From: Neelides folsomi
Taxonomy: Eukaryota; Arthropoda; Collembola; Neelipleona; Neelidae
NCBI GenBank assembly: GCA_034687125.1
Contig: JAQGBZ010000139.1
Location: 87,076 to 151,075 of the forward strand
Length of the DNA: 64,000 nucleotides
Direction: 5' to 3'
Every line of letters begins with the position of its first letter. The stretch's first letter is position 1. The position numbers were made by a program, and so were the translations under genes. Shown piece after piece: positions 14,061 through 25,561 of the stretch. The notes beneath the pieces were generated by a model. That model was not told the DNA's origin. It made no database searches and was given only the letters and a program-made list of their open reading frames with translations.

Positions 14061-17000
14061 TTAACTGTCTGGCTGATCAGGGTCATGTTGAGAATCGTCT
14101 TTGTCCATCCCATTGGGAGACTCATCACGGGAACTGAGAACTCTTTGCGTCGTGTATTCATCTTCATCATCTTGTGGAGACCCTTGCTTCATATCTGAAC
14201 AATCGTTTTCAACTTCCTGGGCAGTCGTCCCCAATTGAGTCATCTAATCAATTCAATTCATTATTAAATCCACGAAATCAACAATATGTATTCAAGTGAG
14301 TGCATACTCTAAATGTAAAAGTCAAATACTAATATGTAAATGTAGATTATAAGGTTAAAAAACAATGTTTACCATTATAACTTTCTCGTTATTCTCGGGT
14401 TTGAGGAACTCACAGATTTGATATATTTTATCATTCTGAAATTAAAAAATTCAATATTAAAATATCTAAATTCAATATAAAAATAAGTCAATTTTGTAGT
14501 TAAATAGAATTCTTACATGCACAACTTGTCCGTTGGCATTGACCGTAACGACTTGAGTTTGAGTTGGATCTCCTGTGAGAGCACTGACAGGAATGGTAGT
14601 TTCTCCTTCCTGTCCCGGCTCCTGTTTCGGCATCACCATTGGCGTCACAACCTTAAATTTGAAACCCATTACAAATAATTCCTAATTCCCAGGGCTCAAA
14701 TCCACATGAATAGTGAAACACACAAAACAGTAAAATGATATGGATTATTCCACGAAACAAAAACACATGAAGCATCAAATGAAATAAAAGGGAAATTAAA
14801 TAAGCATTTCTCACTTGAGAGGGGTCGATTGTGTAAACCTGATGATGTTGTCTTTGATGAGAGGAAATCTCTATAGAATTTGCAGAGGACGGAGGATTCC
14901 CTTTACCATTCTTCGTCTTTCCAGGAACTTTCTTCGTTTGGACTAAATACTTCGTCTAATGGTACGCGCAAAAAGAAAAATGAAATAATAAAAAAGCAAA
15001 AATAAAACTTTTTATAATAAACTAGATAAAAAAATTATTCATGCCAATTGCAACACTTTTCAAATCGGTGTTAATATTTAAATTAAAAAATCAAACACGT
15101 ATTATGTTTAAACATTATAAAAATTAATTATAATAAATATCCAAAGTTAAAAACTTTATAGCAAGATTTTAAAAGTACCTGCAACGTTCCATCTGGATTT
15201 TGGGCTTGAATGGAAGAAATGTTCGCAACGACTGTTTGGTACATGTTGTGAGGGACAGGGACGGTGATCATTCCCGACACCGTCACAGGATACGCGTGTC
15301 CATCTTCGCCAGTAAGGATGATCTGCCCGTCTTGGTTGAGAGCCGCCTGGGCCACTTGGTTGAGGTCCACAGTCATAGGCATACCTTCACCCGAACCATC
15401 GTGATGACCTGAAATTTTAGTTGGGGCTACGACAGTTTGGACACTTGACATACCTTCGCCTGAATGCTGCAACTATAATAGAAAAAAAGTAATTTAGTTT
15501 TTTATCATTATTTTGAAAATAACGGAACAATGTTCTAATAAAATTAAGACTTTGTTTAATATTAATTCTTTAATAAATAATTTTAAATGGAAATTACCGT
15601 TGCGACTCCTTGGACTTGGGCAGTCGTTCCATCCGGGAGAGTGATAATGGAGTTGGTAGGATCCACTTGAATGATCGAGACAGTTCCATCGGGATTTGAA
15701 ATAGTTTGAAGAACCGTTGGAGCAAATTGGGAAACCTAATGGGAAAAGATTGTTTAATTATAAATGAATAAAAATTAATTTTAAAAAGTCAACAAAACCA
15801 AAATCAAACCAAAATAAGGTTAACTCAAAATCAAATCAAATCCAAACGAGGAAGGTTAATTTATCATGTAATAAATAAACGCAATTAAACACAAAACTAA
15901 AAATCATATCAGTCATATCATCAAATTAAATATATTACTAAAAATGCTAGATACAAACCAAAATCATAAAATCAATTATTAATAGTGTAAAACAAAAATA
16001 ATTCATTAAAAACTTTAAATTGAAAACAAAATGTCATTAAAAGTATTTGTTCCACACGTAATTTACCTTATCCTGGTTTCCAGGCTTCAAAAACTCACAA
16101 ATCTGATACATTTTGTCTTGCTAAAATCCCAATTACAAATTGACCATTTATTAACCACATTAAATTAAAGCTTTTTATATCAAATGATTAATGAAAAAAT
16201 ATTGATTCAAACAGTTCAAAAATATTGTCAAATGCAAATTTTTGATTTGGTTGTCTACCGGGATCGCCTGAGTCGTAATGGATTGATTTTGATGACTTTG
16301 GTTGCTGACTGATACAGTGATTTGGTTAGAGATTGTGGTTTGCGGCGGAGAAGCCAAAGCTCCCGATGAACCTCCACCAATATGAACTCCACTGCTTGCC
16401 TTTGCCATCTTTGCCAACGGCGGCTTCCCATCGGGGTCCTCATGGTCAGCGCTAAAGACCGGGAGTAGATCCTCACGTCCGTGGTATTTGTAACAATTGA
16501 TGACAATTTGTCTCAAGGCGTGAGTCCACGAGACTTTCTGTTTCTCGTCCTCTGTCCTAGCGTCCATTCGGACATTGGCCCATGGGAGGTCCTGTGGCCA
16601 CCATGGGGGTCTTGTTGACTCCTTGCCCCACCCGGGTTTCCCTCGTCCTGTTGAGTATTTCAACATCAGAGGAATGAAAGCTCGAAGCTGAGCTTGGGTC
16701 ATTTTCTCAACAGGAGTTGGAATCCCGTCAATCACCTAATAAAACATTAATTTTAAAATATAATTAAATAAAACTATAATATCGATTCTTCTTAATTATG
16801 TATTATATAATTAAAAGGTTTCGCAAAGTGTTATTATTTAATTAACAGAGTTATATAACACATCAAAATATAAACGTACGAGAGGGGGCAATTCATGAAG
16901 ACTTGGATCTTCAGGAGCGGGGGCAGGAGCGTGTTGTGCGAGGGCATTTTCAAGATCTTGCATTACAACGGGTCTTAAGTTCCGTATCACGTCCTCAAGA

Positions 17001-17628
17001 GGTTTGGCACCGAAACATTTGTAGCTGTTCTGAGGCTTCCCCGGAATTGCGACCAACACTACGGCTTGCATTCCAACTCGAATCGTAAACTCGTCAATCG
17101 TTTGCTAATCAATATAATTAAATTATATGAATATAAAATAACAAAAAGTACAACTACGGATGTAATTGAAAAACAATAAATTACAAAATAAGTATATTGA
17201 TCAGCAAACATTTGACTAGTTTGCAATTCCAATCGAAACCAAACCTTTGGATTAAATCATCCTCATATTTTTATAATAATTATAATTTATTTTACATAAT
17301 TTTTATTAAATACCCTTAACTTCCTCAAGAGTCTCGTTTGTTGCCTCTTTCGAATCGAAGGATTCGTTTCAAACTGATGCGGTCTTTTCCTCTTCTTAGC
17401 TGACGCGATGGCAGCGGCAGCCGCCATTCCAACAGGTCCAGCCGCCGCGAGTTGAGCCGTGACCTCATCCTCCATGGTGGCTGTCATGAGGTCACTGCTA
17501 TTCTCGTAGTCCGGCGACGACCCGTCCGACATTCCGTCGTCGTCGTCATCGTCGAGCGAGTGGTCGAGGGTCGGGGCGGCCGCCGGTAGAATCGCGGAGC
17601 TCGACTCCTCCCCGTTCATCGTCACCAT
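14061..17628 (-). CDS. ewg: NRF1 / erect wing transcription factor
   Basis: Ten exons in transcription order: 17314-17628, 16880-17104, 16259-16735, 16067-16120, 15598-15735, 15179-15472, 14815-14955, 14517-14651, 14373-14435, 14061-14243. They total 2025 nt, 674 residues. The family binds GCGC-type palindromes as a dimer; NRF1 drives nuclear genes for mitochondrial function, and fly erect wing acts in neurons and flight muscle. The DNA-binding/dimerisation region is strongly conserved (about residues 80-280): KKRKRPHQFETNPSIRKRQQ, LRAFIPLMLKYSTGRGKPGW and GREDLLPVF are visible. The C-terminal activation region keeps the QTISNPDGTVSIIQV motif. An Asp tract and an Ala run lie near the N-terminus. 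Every intron is phase 0, so any exon can be skipped in frame. Exons 4 and 9 encode two versions of one short motif. The first ATG (17628) is followed by another at 17619. Confidence 0.93.
14373..14435 (-). repeat. Exon 9 of ewg, copy B of the duplicated exon motif
   Basis: This 63-nt phase-0 exon encodes 21 residues that share the YQICEFLKP core with exon 4. Five other exons of the gene separate the two copies, so this is not a simple adjacent tandem. Confidence 0.85.
16067..16120 (-). repeat. Exon 4 of ewg, copy A of a duplicated exon motif
   Basis: This 54-nt phase-0 exon encodes QDKMYQICEFLKPGNQDK. It resembles exon 9 (14373-14435), which encodes NDKIYQICEFLKPENNEK plus VIM. The core YQICEFLKP is identical, while most third codon positions differ. 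That pattern fits an old duplication kept by selection on the protein. Confidence 0.85.
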
Positions 17629-20600
17629 CACCAAAAGTTCTCGAATGATTCAACCTTTATCCACTCTCTATAAATTAAAAAAAATCACTCTTGAAAATAA
17701 CTCTTGAAAAATATCTTGTTTTAAAACACACAGCAAAAATCACACACAAAATAACAACATTGCAAATCTCTCCCTGAAAAATCAAGCTGACTCACGCTCA
17801 ATTTATAATTTCGCTACCCCTACTTGTAATTTTATAAATAACGGGTAAATTATAAAATTCAATGAACGCACCTCCCATTTTCAATGAACCTTGTTCCTCA
17901 TTTCGAAATTTAAAAATGAAGGGAGCGAGTGGGAGAGAATAATTAGTAAAAATCGGCTCCCTCCCTTCCACCTCATGTGATATGATAAGGGGGATTTGAA
18001 TGGATCGATTCTTCATCGATCCATGTGGATCCGAAGTCTCCGGGCATAGAAACACCCCATATCACCCGCTTGCATCTCTCCATCATTCATCAGAACCCCA
18101 TCCCATTACTCGACCTGCTCCAGCTCCCAAACCTCCAACAACTCAAATTCGCCTTTTTCCTCATATAAAGGATATTTCATTCTACATATTTTGATATATG
18201 CCAACACTTCATTCCCTTCACCACCTAGGCCCAACTATATTTATATATGGAAGCGAAAAAGAGAGAAAATAATACAAGGGAGTTTTTTAATAAGAACCCC
18301 AAGGTAAAATAGATCGATAAGTGAAAGCTCTCATGTTCTATTATATTTATAGTGAAACGTCCCCGAACTCCCTCAATTAATTCCCTCTTTCAAAAAGGTT
18401 GATCAAATGACTCATTTTTCTATCCCTCTCTTTCAAGCCTTTGGAATGGATGGAAAATCAAAATTCACCCCTCTCCCTTTCAATGGAGAAAAAGTCTTTC
18501 TATCTACATAATACTTAAAACTACTTTCATGTCTTTCCTTTGTTTCAATTTTACATTCATTATTAAAGTCAAATTGGATCCATGTTTGAAATTTTAAATA
18601 CTACAACTAGATGCTTATTTATTCATGTTAGCCATATTTGCAAAATATTTTGTAAAAATACATCGTTTAGATTTACCCATTTTCTTAGATTTATAAATCT
18701 TCAATTGTATTTTTCAATACATGATTGTAATATGCAACCTAATTTCCGTTTTTGGTCCTCAAGGGAAATGAAAAGCTCAAGTAGATTCAACATGGTCTAC
18801 TATACATGGTAAATCTCTTAAAACTTCTTTTATTCTCTAAAGAGGTCTTGTAGGGATTGAACAGCCTTCACTCACTCCGAATTCAATTCCAATTTCCTGA
18901 CATTTTTCAATTGCTTTCTTTTTATTTATCAAATTAATTAAATTCGTTCATATAATAGTTTTAGCATTTCCTCTACTCTATATTTTGTCAATGATAAATT
19001 CAAAGTGTAAGAATGCAAATATTGACAATAAAATATACAAAATGCTGGTTTTGTATGGTTTTTACAAGGATCTGACAAATTAGGAATTGGACTTATAATT
19101 TTTCCCCTCTAAGGGCATGTTTAATGTTTCCTCAAAATTGACTGTGGGAGTTGAAGAGATGAAAAGATTTGAGAAGTTGGTGAGCACCACTCCCTCACCT
19201 TATGCTATTTCCATCCTCAATGGAACACGTGCCAATAGACCTTAGGTCTGGTACGGAGGATATTGGGCCCTTCCACTTCCCCTCCTTCATAAATTCACTC
19301 TTGTTGTTAGTCAAAGAGACAAACGCCATCGTTCTCCATAACTATCATCACCAAACGCCTCGTAATCTCCTTATGGCTCCATTTGTCCACAAATGAGACT
19401 CCATTCAAGTTCCTTTCCATGATGATTTCATCAAGTAAATCATCAACTTATTAAGTAGGTGTAGCCCAATATTCATTTAAATACAAATATGGGAAAAGCA
19501 TTTATCATCAAACAACATACAATATTTTCCTCCTCGATATTATCCTTATAATTAACTCGTGTTAAACTTTGGTTTCATATTTCTTTATTCTGCACTTAGG
19601 AATATAATTGGGACTCTTGACCCAATGACACTTGCAGATATATTAAGTTTCAATCATTGTTTCAATATTAATATATGAGATCTCGGGTTAACGATGATGA
19701 ATCATAAAATTTAACGGTGGAAGTCGATCATATACCACTCGTAGTTTAAAGATCAATGGGTGAAATGAACAAGATAAGAATGCAAATGAATTTGACTCGT
19801 GAATGAGGGGGGTTAGATGTAATAGAGATAAGGAGAGCATAATACTTACATATTATTATTTAGGTGAAAAAAGTTATCAGTTGTATAATACATTGACTTC
19901 TGTTGGAATTGGAATTTTGGCAGTCGACTACCTCTCTACGTCCTCAGTTAATTGACTCTTTTATAGGAAACAGGGGAAATTGGGCAATTCTGCATATTAT
20001 GAATGCTTTGACACTCCCTTCAATTCCTGAACCAACAGAATTATATAAAAGGGTTGAGATAAGGAATGTATGAAAATAATATTGATGTAAAAACATTCTA
20101 CAAGGGGGTCAGGAGAGTCTCAACCAGTGAGTGTAGAAATGAAGGAAAGGTAAATAAATAAAAAAATGTTCTAATAGTTAAATAGAGAGGTGTGTTACAA
20201 AAGAGACGCGTGAAAAGATTTCAACTTCTGGATTCTCTTCACCATAGCTTAAAATACACATGTGATTATGATAATTTCCAACGGCCTCGTCGTCCAACCC
20301 AGCGTTCCTCCCCAATCATTCTGCCTACTTAACTCTCATTATGACTTTTAAAGTGGGTTGCGGATTAGAATGAACCAACAAGCTAATTTACAATGCACAA
20401 ATGAGCCTGAAATGGAAAATTGGATTTTGTAAACATTTGGTTTATAGCAAGTAGCAAACGTTGCATTATTATGCCTTTATATGAATTATATTCAGTCTGC
20501 TATAGGAAAGACCAAAGATGAAGATGAGAATGAAGACCATAAAAAAGCGAGTGCAGAGTTGACCTTAATCTATTGTTATTATTTATTCTTCAACTCTCCA

Positions 20601-21400
20601 CTAACCCACAGCCCTCAAGAAAAGTAAAAGAACCATAAACATGGCTATTATAGCTATTTAACCATTTAGCCCTGATAATCTGATTAATGTCCAATATCTT
20701 CGCTTATTTTCTTTATTGGTGTCATTTAATTGCTGATGATTTTTTTTGTTGATTAAAATTTTAAAATAGGGGAACGATTCATTAAAATGATTTATTAAGA
20801 AGAATGATTTTAAAATTAATTAAAAAGAGTGTAATGGTCCGAAAAGATTAACATTAATTAAAAGGGGACTGACTGAGACTGACTGAGATTAAATGAGTTG
20901 GCGAGTCGAAACAAGGAAGTGGAGGGGGGATGATAAAATGGTCTAGTTACATACAAGAGCGAAATATGAGAGAAATAAATATATTCCAAACTCCATGCAC
21001 TTCAATTGAGATAGGGAGTGAACAAGTGCACTTTTCAATCTCATCGTCAGTCAGCGTCCCTTCTCCCGGATGGATCTCCCTTATATTGTTTATCCTCCCG
21101 ATGATCCCGGGAATAAAAGGGTCCCAATTTTGGGGAGAGAGAAAAGGGAGTCCTCGATGACTCATGGGTTTCAAGGGCTTCCCTCATCGACTCTCAACGA
21201 GCAATATAGTAGCCAAGGACAAACTTTTACTCTGTGCATCGCTCCTCTCATAATTAATTCCTCACCATCATCTCGAAACTCTTATTGGGATTCTATAAAA
21301 TAATTAAAAATGAACCATGACTGAACAGCTTATTTTAAAATATTTTTGGAATTATGTAACTATTCACTTTGGAATTTGGATGAACTACTGATTTCGGAGA
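17629..21400. other. Non-coding upstream region of ewg
   Basis: This stretch carries the 5' UTR and promoter side of ewg and about 3.7 kb of AT-rich DNA. It has C/T-rich patches (about 17.9-18.5 kb and 19.2-19.4 kb), but I see no supported exon. The short open frames there have no recognisable domain. Confidence 0.5.
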
Positions 21401-22420
21401 AATTGGAATTGTCTTCAGGAGCTTTTAAACTTTCGAGCGACGCATGATAAAAGGAAAATTCTGGAGAAACGCAATCGTAGTCGGGAGAAAACCCGTCCAC
21501 GTCACGGAATCGATAGAGGAGGAATAAGAAAATGAACCCGGGAATTCGGGGCAATGAAGGAATCCCACATCGGGATTTTGACCTTCAATTGCTCGAATAA
21601 ATCAAAAGTCGGGCTTTCAAAAAAATATGTAACTGGTAGAAGGAAGAATTCCCTCCGTCCTCGTCTCTCTCTCCTGCGGGAGAGAGGTTTCCCAAAGGTG
21701 TCAAAATTATCCGAATCGGGTTCCAAAACAAGGATCGGATAAAGATGGCGGCGGGGGAGGAAGTTCGGGTTGTTTTGGGTCCCTACGTCTACCCTATGGG
21801 CCTGGCGGGTTCCGAGGGTCATCTCCCACATGGGGGAGGTCGAGGTCAAGGTGTCTGTGAGGACCAAGGGCCGCCTGGCCGCCGAGGGAGGACTGAGCAG
21901 GCCCAGTCTTGTGTACTACAGCTACGACTGCGTGTGTCTCATCCCTCGCACCTGCGTGAGCTTTTGACCAAAAAGAGAAAACTCGGACTCACCTGGCCGC
22001 CGAAATGTTCGTCCCGGGCGGGAAGGGTCGACGGGGTCAGGCGGAAAGACGCCGGATGGACTTTGAGGAACTCGGTGGGCCGCGGGTGGAATGAATTCAG
22101 GAAGACTCCATTCCAAGTGTTTCCACCTTTCTGCTGGGGCTCGGCCGTCCTCACTATGCATCCTACCCACAAGAGATCGATCCATGCTTGCTATGCTGCT
22201 CCAGCTGCTTTGGCCTTTCCGCCACTTGAGGACAGCCCACGCAAGCGCTCCCCTCGAATCCCTTTGTTTACATCCGATTTATAAGACTTTGGGCGCTCCC
22301 AGCGTCGCTGACACACTCCTACCCGCTTACCCGAGATTCTTTATTATAGTACCCGGGCGGGGGAAGAGCCGCCGGGCTTGTTATGAGATATAAAACCCTA
22401 AATTCTTTCATTCAATATAA
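21400..22420. other. GC- and CpG-rich island with unassigned open frames
   Basis: Composition changes sharply here from AT-rich to GC-rich with many CG dinucleotides, densest at about 21740-22370. Overlapping frames are open on both strands. On the plus strand a frame starts at 21745 in a good context (AAGATGG), and a frame in another register reads SLVYYSYDCVCLIPRTC before a donor-like GTGAGC near 21955. A TATA-like motif (TATAAAACC) lies near 22388. I recognise no protein family. It could be a CpG-island promoter, an unrecognised first exon or a distal regulatory element of ewg or shifted. Confidence 0.4.
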
Positions 22421-22835
22421 GCCGATGGATAAATGGTTGGGGTCATCTACCGAGATAGAATGACTCTACGTCGACTCCAACTTTTCCTCTTCCCGCTCCA
22501 AACTTTCAATATTTTATTTTTAATTATTCGGCTGATTTAATTATTTAATTTGATATTTCGGTTAGGATTTATGAGATTTCGGGAATGAGGTTTTGACCTT
22601 TAAATTTTTGCCTTCGCGAGTCTGAAGAATTTAATAACGTGAGTTGTTTTAAATAAATACTTCTTTTATTATTACAATTCAAATTCGTCCGTTTCGGCTC
22701 CGTTCTGCCATTCAAATTCTCTTAAATCTTTAACTTCACGAACTCTTAGAGCTCCTTAAAATTAGTTATTTTGTTTAATTGTAATTTAATATTTTTCATT
22801 AACTTGATATTGATATGATATTAGTAGTTTAAGTT

Positions 22836-25561
22836 TTATTTACTTTTTTGACATCGTCGTCCCATCCATCCTTCATTACATTCGCAGTTATTTCTCCCGA
22901 TGCATTTCCCGTGCTTACAAGGAAATGGACAAGTGTGCCTTTGGGAGATTGATCTCGAATGTCCGATCTCACAATGGTCCCCGCTGAATCCAGTTGGACA
23001 TCGACAACTGTTCACACCTTTGCATCGACCTCCGTTCAAACACGGGATCATGCATTTACCTAATGTTCAAAAATAATTTGTCTTTTTCTTCAAAATTATA
23101 ATTTCTACTACTCACTGTATTCACACCGAAGTCCGTAGTATCCCTTTGGACATTCACATGTGTCTTTCTGGATGCATTTACCACCATTTTCACATTTCTT
23201 CCCACAAATTCCTGGAATAAATAAAATTTAATATGTTAAATAATGGTATTGTATGATTCTCAGGTTTATATTAAAAATGGATAAAGGACGATTTCTCAAT
23301 GGGATCAGAAAATGTTCAACGACAGCGACAAAAGGCCCGATAAAAATAAAGCATTTGAGCAAAGAAGAACTGCAAGTGTTGAGAGATAGAATAATACGAG
23401 TTGACCATGCTGGTGAATTTGGTGCTGATAGAATCTATGCTGGTCAAATGGCTGTTTTAGGTTTGTTCATAAAATTTTAATACCATATCTTATTCTATGA
23501 ATTTTTAACTTTTCATAATTATATTGAATAATTGGATTATCATTAGGTAAAAGCAAGTCGGGGCCGTTAATACAGCACATGTGGGATCAAGAGAAAGTTC
23601 ATTTAGATATATTCAATCGGATGATTCCAAAGTATCGAGCAAGACCAACTGTTCTCCTTCCATTTTGGAATTTAGCAGGATTTGCTCTTGGAGCCGGTAA
23701 ATAAAATTGTTTATTTTTACTTATAAATCTTTATAAAATCAAGAGGAACACACATCTATTAATTTTTCATCAAATGTTCTCATATAAAAATTTCTTGTAT
23801 ATAGGAACGGCTTTATTAGGAGAAAGAGCAGCAATGGCATGTACAGTAGCAGTAGAAGCTTCAATCACTGAACATTACAACAATCAAATTCGTGAGCTCG
23901 TTTCTTCACATCCAGACCCGGAAGAGAATAAGGAATTACTCGAATATATTAAAAAATGTCGAGATGAAGAGCAAGAACATCACGACATTGGATTAGCAAA
24001 CGAAGCCGAACAAGCACCTGTCTACAATCTCCTCACTTCCCTCATTAAGACTGGCTGTAAAACAGCAATTTGGTTATCGGAAAGAGTTTGAAAATCATTA
24101 TTAATTAAATAGCCACTAAATAGAAAATTTTATAAATTAAATCAATAATAGTATTACACTATTAAACAAATCTATTTTTTAAAATACTAAAACATTTCTA
24201 TTTATTAAAAACCATATTGCATTTTACTAGATTAAAGTGATTTAATCTTATAGATCTATACTGTTAAACTATTCAGAAATTGGATATAGAATTGGTGATA
24301 TAATATGATAAATATAAATATAATGGGAATTAGATTGGTTAATGTTACATTAAACTATAAAATTAAAAAAATTAAAGTTCAAACCTCCTTCACAATGTAA
24401 ACCGTGATATCCTTGAGGACATGAGCAAGTTCCAGGAGCAATACATTGACCCCCGTTGATACATTGTGGATAACACAGAGCTGTTTGACAATATTGACCC
24501 ATGTATCCTAAATAGAAGAATGAATATCAACCCAAGAGAATTTCATTGTTGAATTTATATTTAAATACCCTCTGGGCAATGGCACATTCTTTCTTTATTG
24601 CACCATCCTCCATTTGCACATTTCTTGTCACATTCGGGATCCGGCCCACGTTCCGCTCCGCACTCCTTCCGCAATCTGAGCCTCAAAGGAGTTCCTGCAA
24701 GTGGACGACCGCTTTTGGTTTCTATCAGTAGCCCAACGCTGAACCCAGCAAGACCCGACACTTTTCCAGTACAAGGAAGAAACACACGGAATGCTAATTT
24801 AAAATGCATTTAATAATTAAAAAATTTAAGAGACAATACATGATATGCTAAGTTTAACTACCTTTTGGCCTACGGGGTATTTTCCCACGAGTTTCAATAG
24901 ATAAAATTGGTGGGAGAAGAATTTCCTCATTGAAAGATTGAAGTCTGTCAAAGTTGTAGAAGTAACGTTTTTCTCCTGCTCTCCATGTAAAATTCACAAC
25001 TCCAACCTTAAAAATCCATTTGTTTTATATATATGGCCAATTTTTGATTAACTTCTTAATATTATTAGTAAAATATGGCTTATTTTCTTTATAATAACTA
25101 TATCTAACCTCAGAAGGAATCACCGGTAGATAATTGTTGAAGTTTGGATCTTGGATATAAGGCAAGATATGACCATCTGATATAATGTGAATCTCCATTG
25201 GAAAACCTGGACATTTCATTCGATCATTTCATTTAGCATCTCAATTCTGAATTTAATCAATCCGCTAATCGAAGTCCAATTAATCCAATAAATAAATACC
25301 GCTAAAGAGCTTCACTTGTTGTTCATCAATCCACATGGAAAGGTCAGCATGTCGGTGACGTTTGGGCCGGTCGGCAATCCGGCTCGAGTTTCCTCTCTGC
25401 TCTGCTGAAGCCGACGGAGTCGAAAGGAGGAAAAGAAGGAGGAAAGTGAGAACTTTGGAGGGTCTCACACACTCCTTTGCCACTTCACATCCTAAGACTC
25501 TCGGAGTAAACACAGACCCAAATAACAACTCTTCATTTTGATTCATACTCCTACATACCAT
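22836..25561 (-). CDS. shf: Shifted / Wnt inhibitory factor 1 (WIF domain plus five EGF repeats)
   Basis: Exons in transcription order: 25300-25561, 25109-25206, 24862-25006, 24569-24793, 24385-24507, 23116-23211, 22836-23059. The protein is 390 residues from the ATG at 25561, or 385 from the in-frame ATG at 25546; vertebrate WIF1 has 379. A hydrophobic signal segment ([18 protein letters not shown]) precedes the WIF domain ([54 protein letters not shown]). Five EGF repeats follow, each with the CxxxCxNGGxC...CxC...G..C pattern. Family knowledge: secreted; WIF1 binds Wnts, whereas fly Shifted promotes Hedgehog spread. Sequence cannot tell which role applies here. The fifth intron (23212-24384) holds COQ7 on the other strand. 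An AATAAA overlaps the stop codon. Confidence 0.92.
23253..24091 (+). CDS. Coq7: COQ7, 5-demethoxyubiquinone hydroxylase
   Basis: Three exons, 23253-23460, 23547-23696 and 23805-24091, encode 214 residues. COQ7 is the di-iron hydroxylase of the penultimate step of ubiquinone synthesis in the mitochondrial inner membrane. All expected iron ligands are visible: E in [21 protein letters not shown] and H in [10 protein letters not shown] in [16 protein letters not shown], and E and H in EEQEHHDIG. The family C-terminus (WLSERV) is present. The first 30 or so residues are basic and hydroxylated, fitting a mitochondrial presequence. The ATG at 23277 has a better Kozak context (AAAATGG) than the one at 23253, so the true start may be eight codons further in. 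The gene lies whole within an intron of shifted, antisense to it. Confidence 0.95.
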
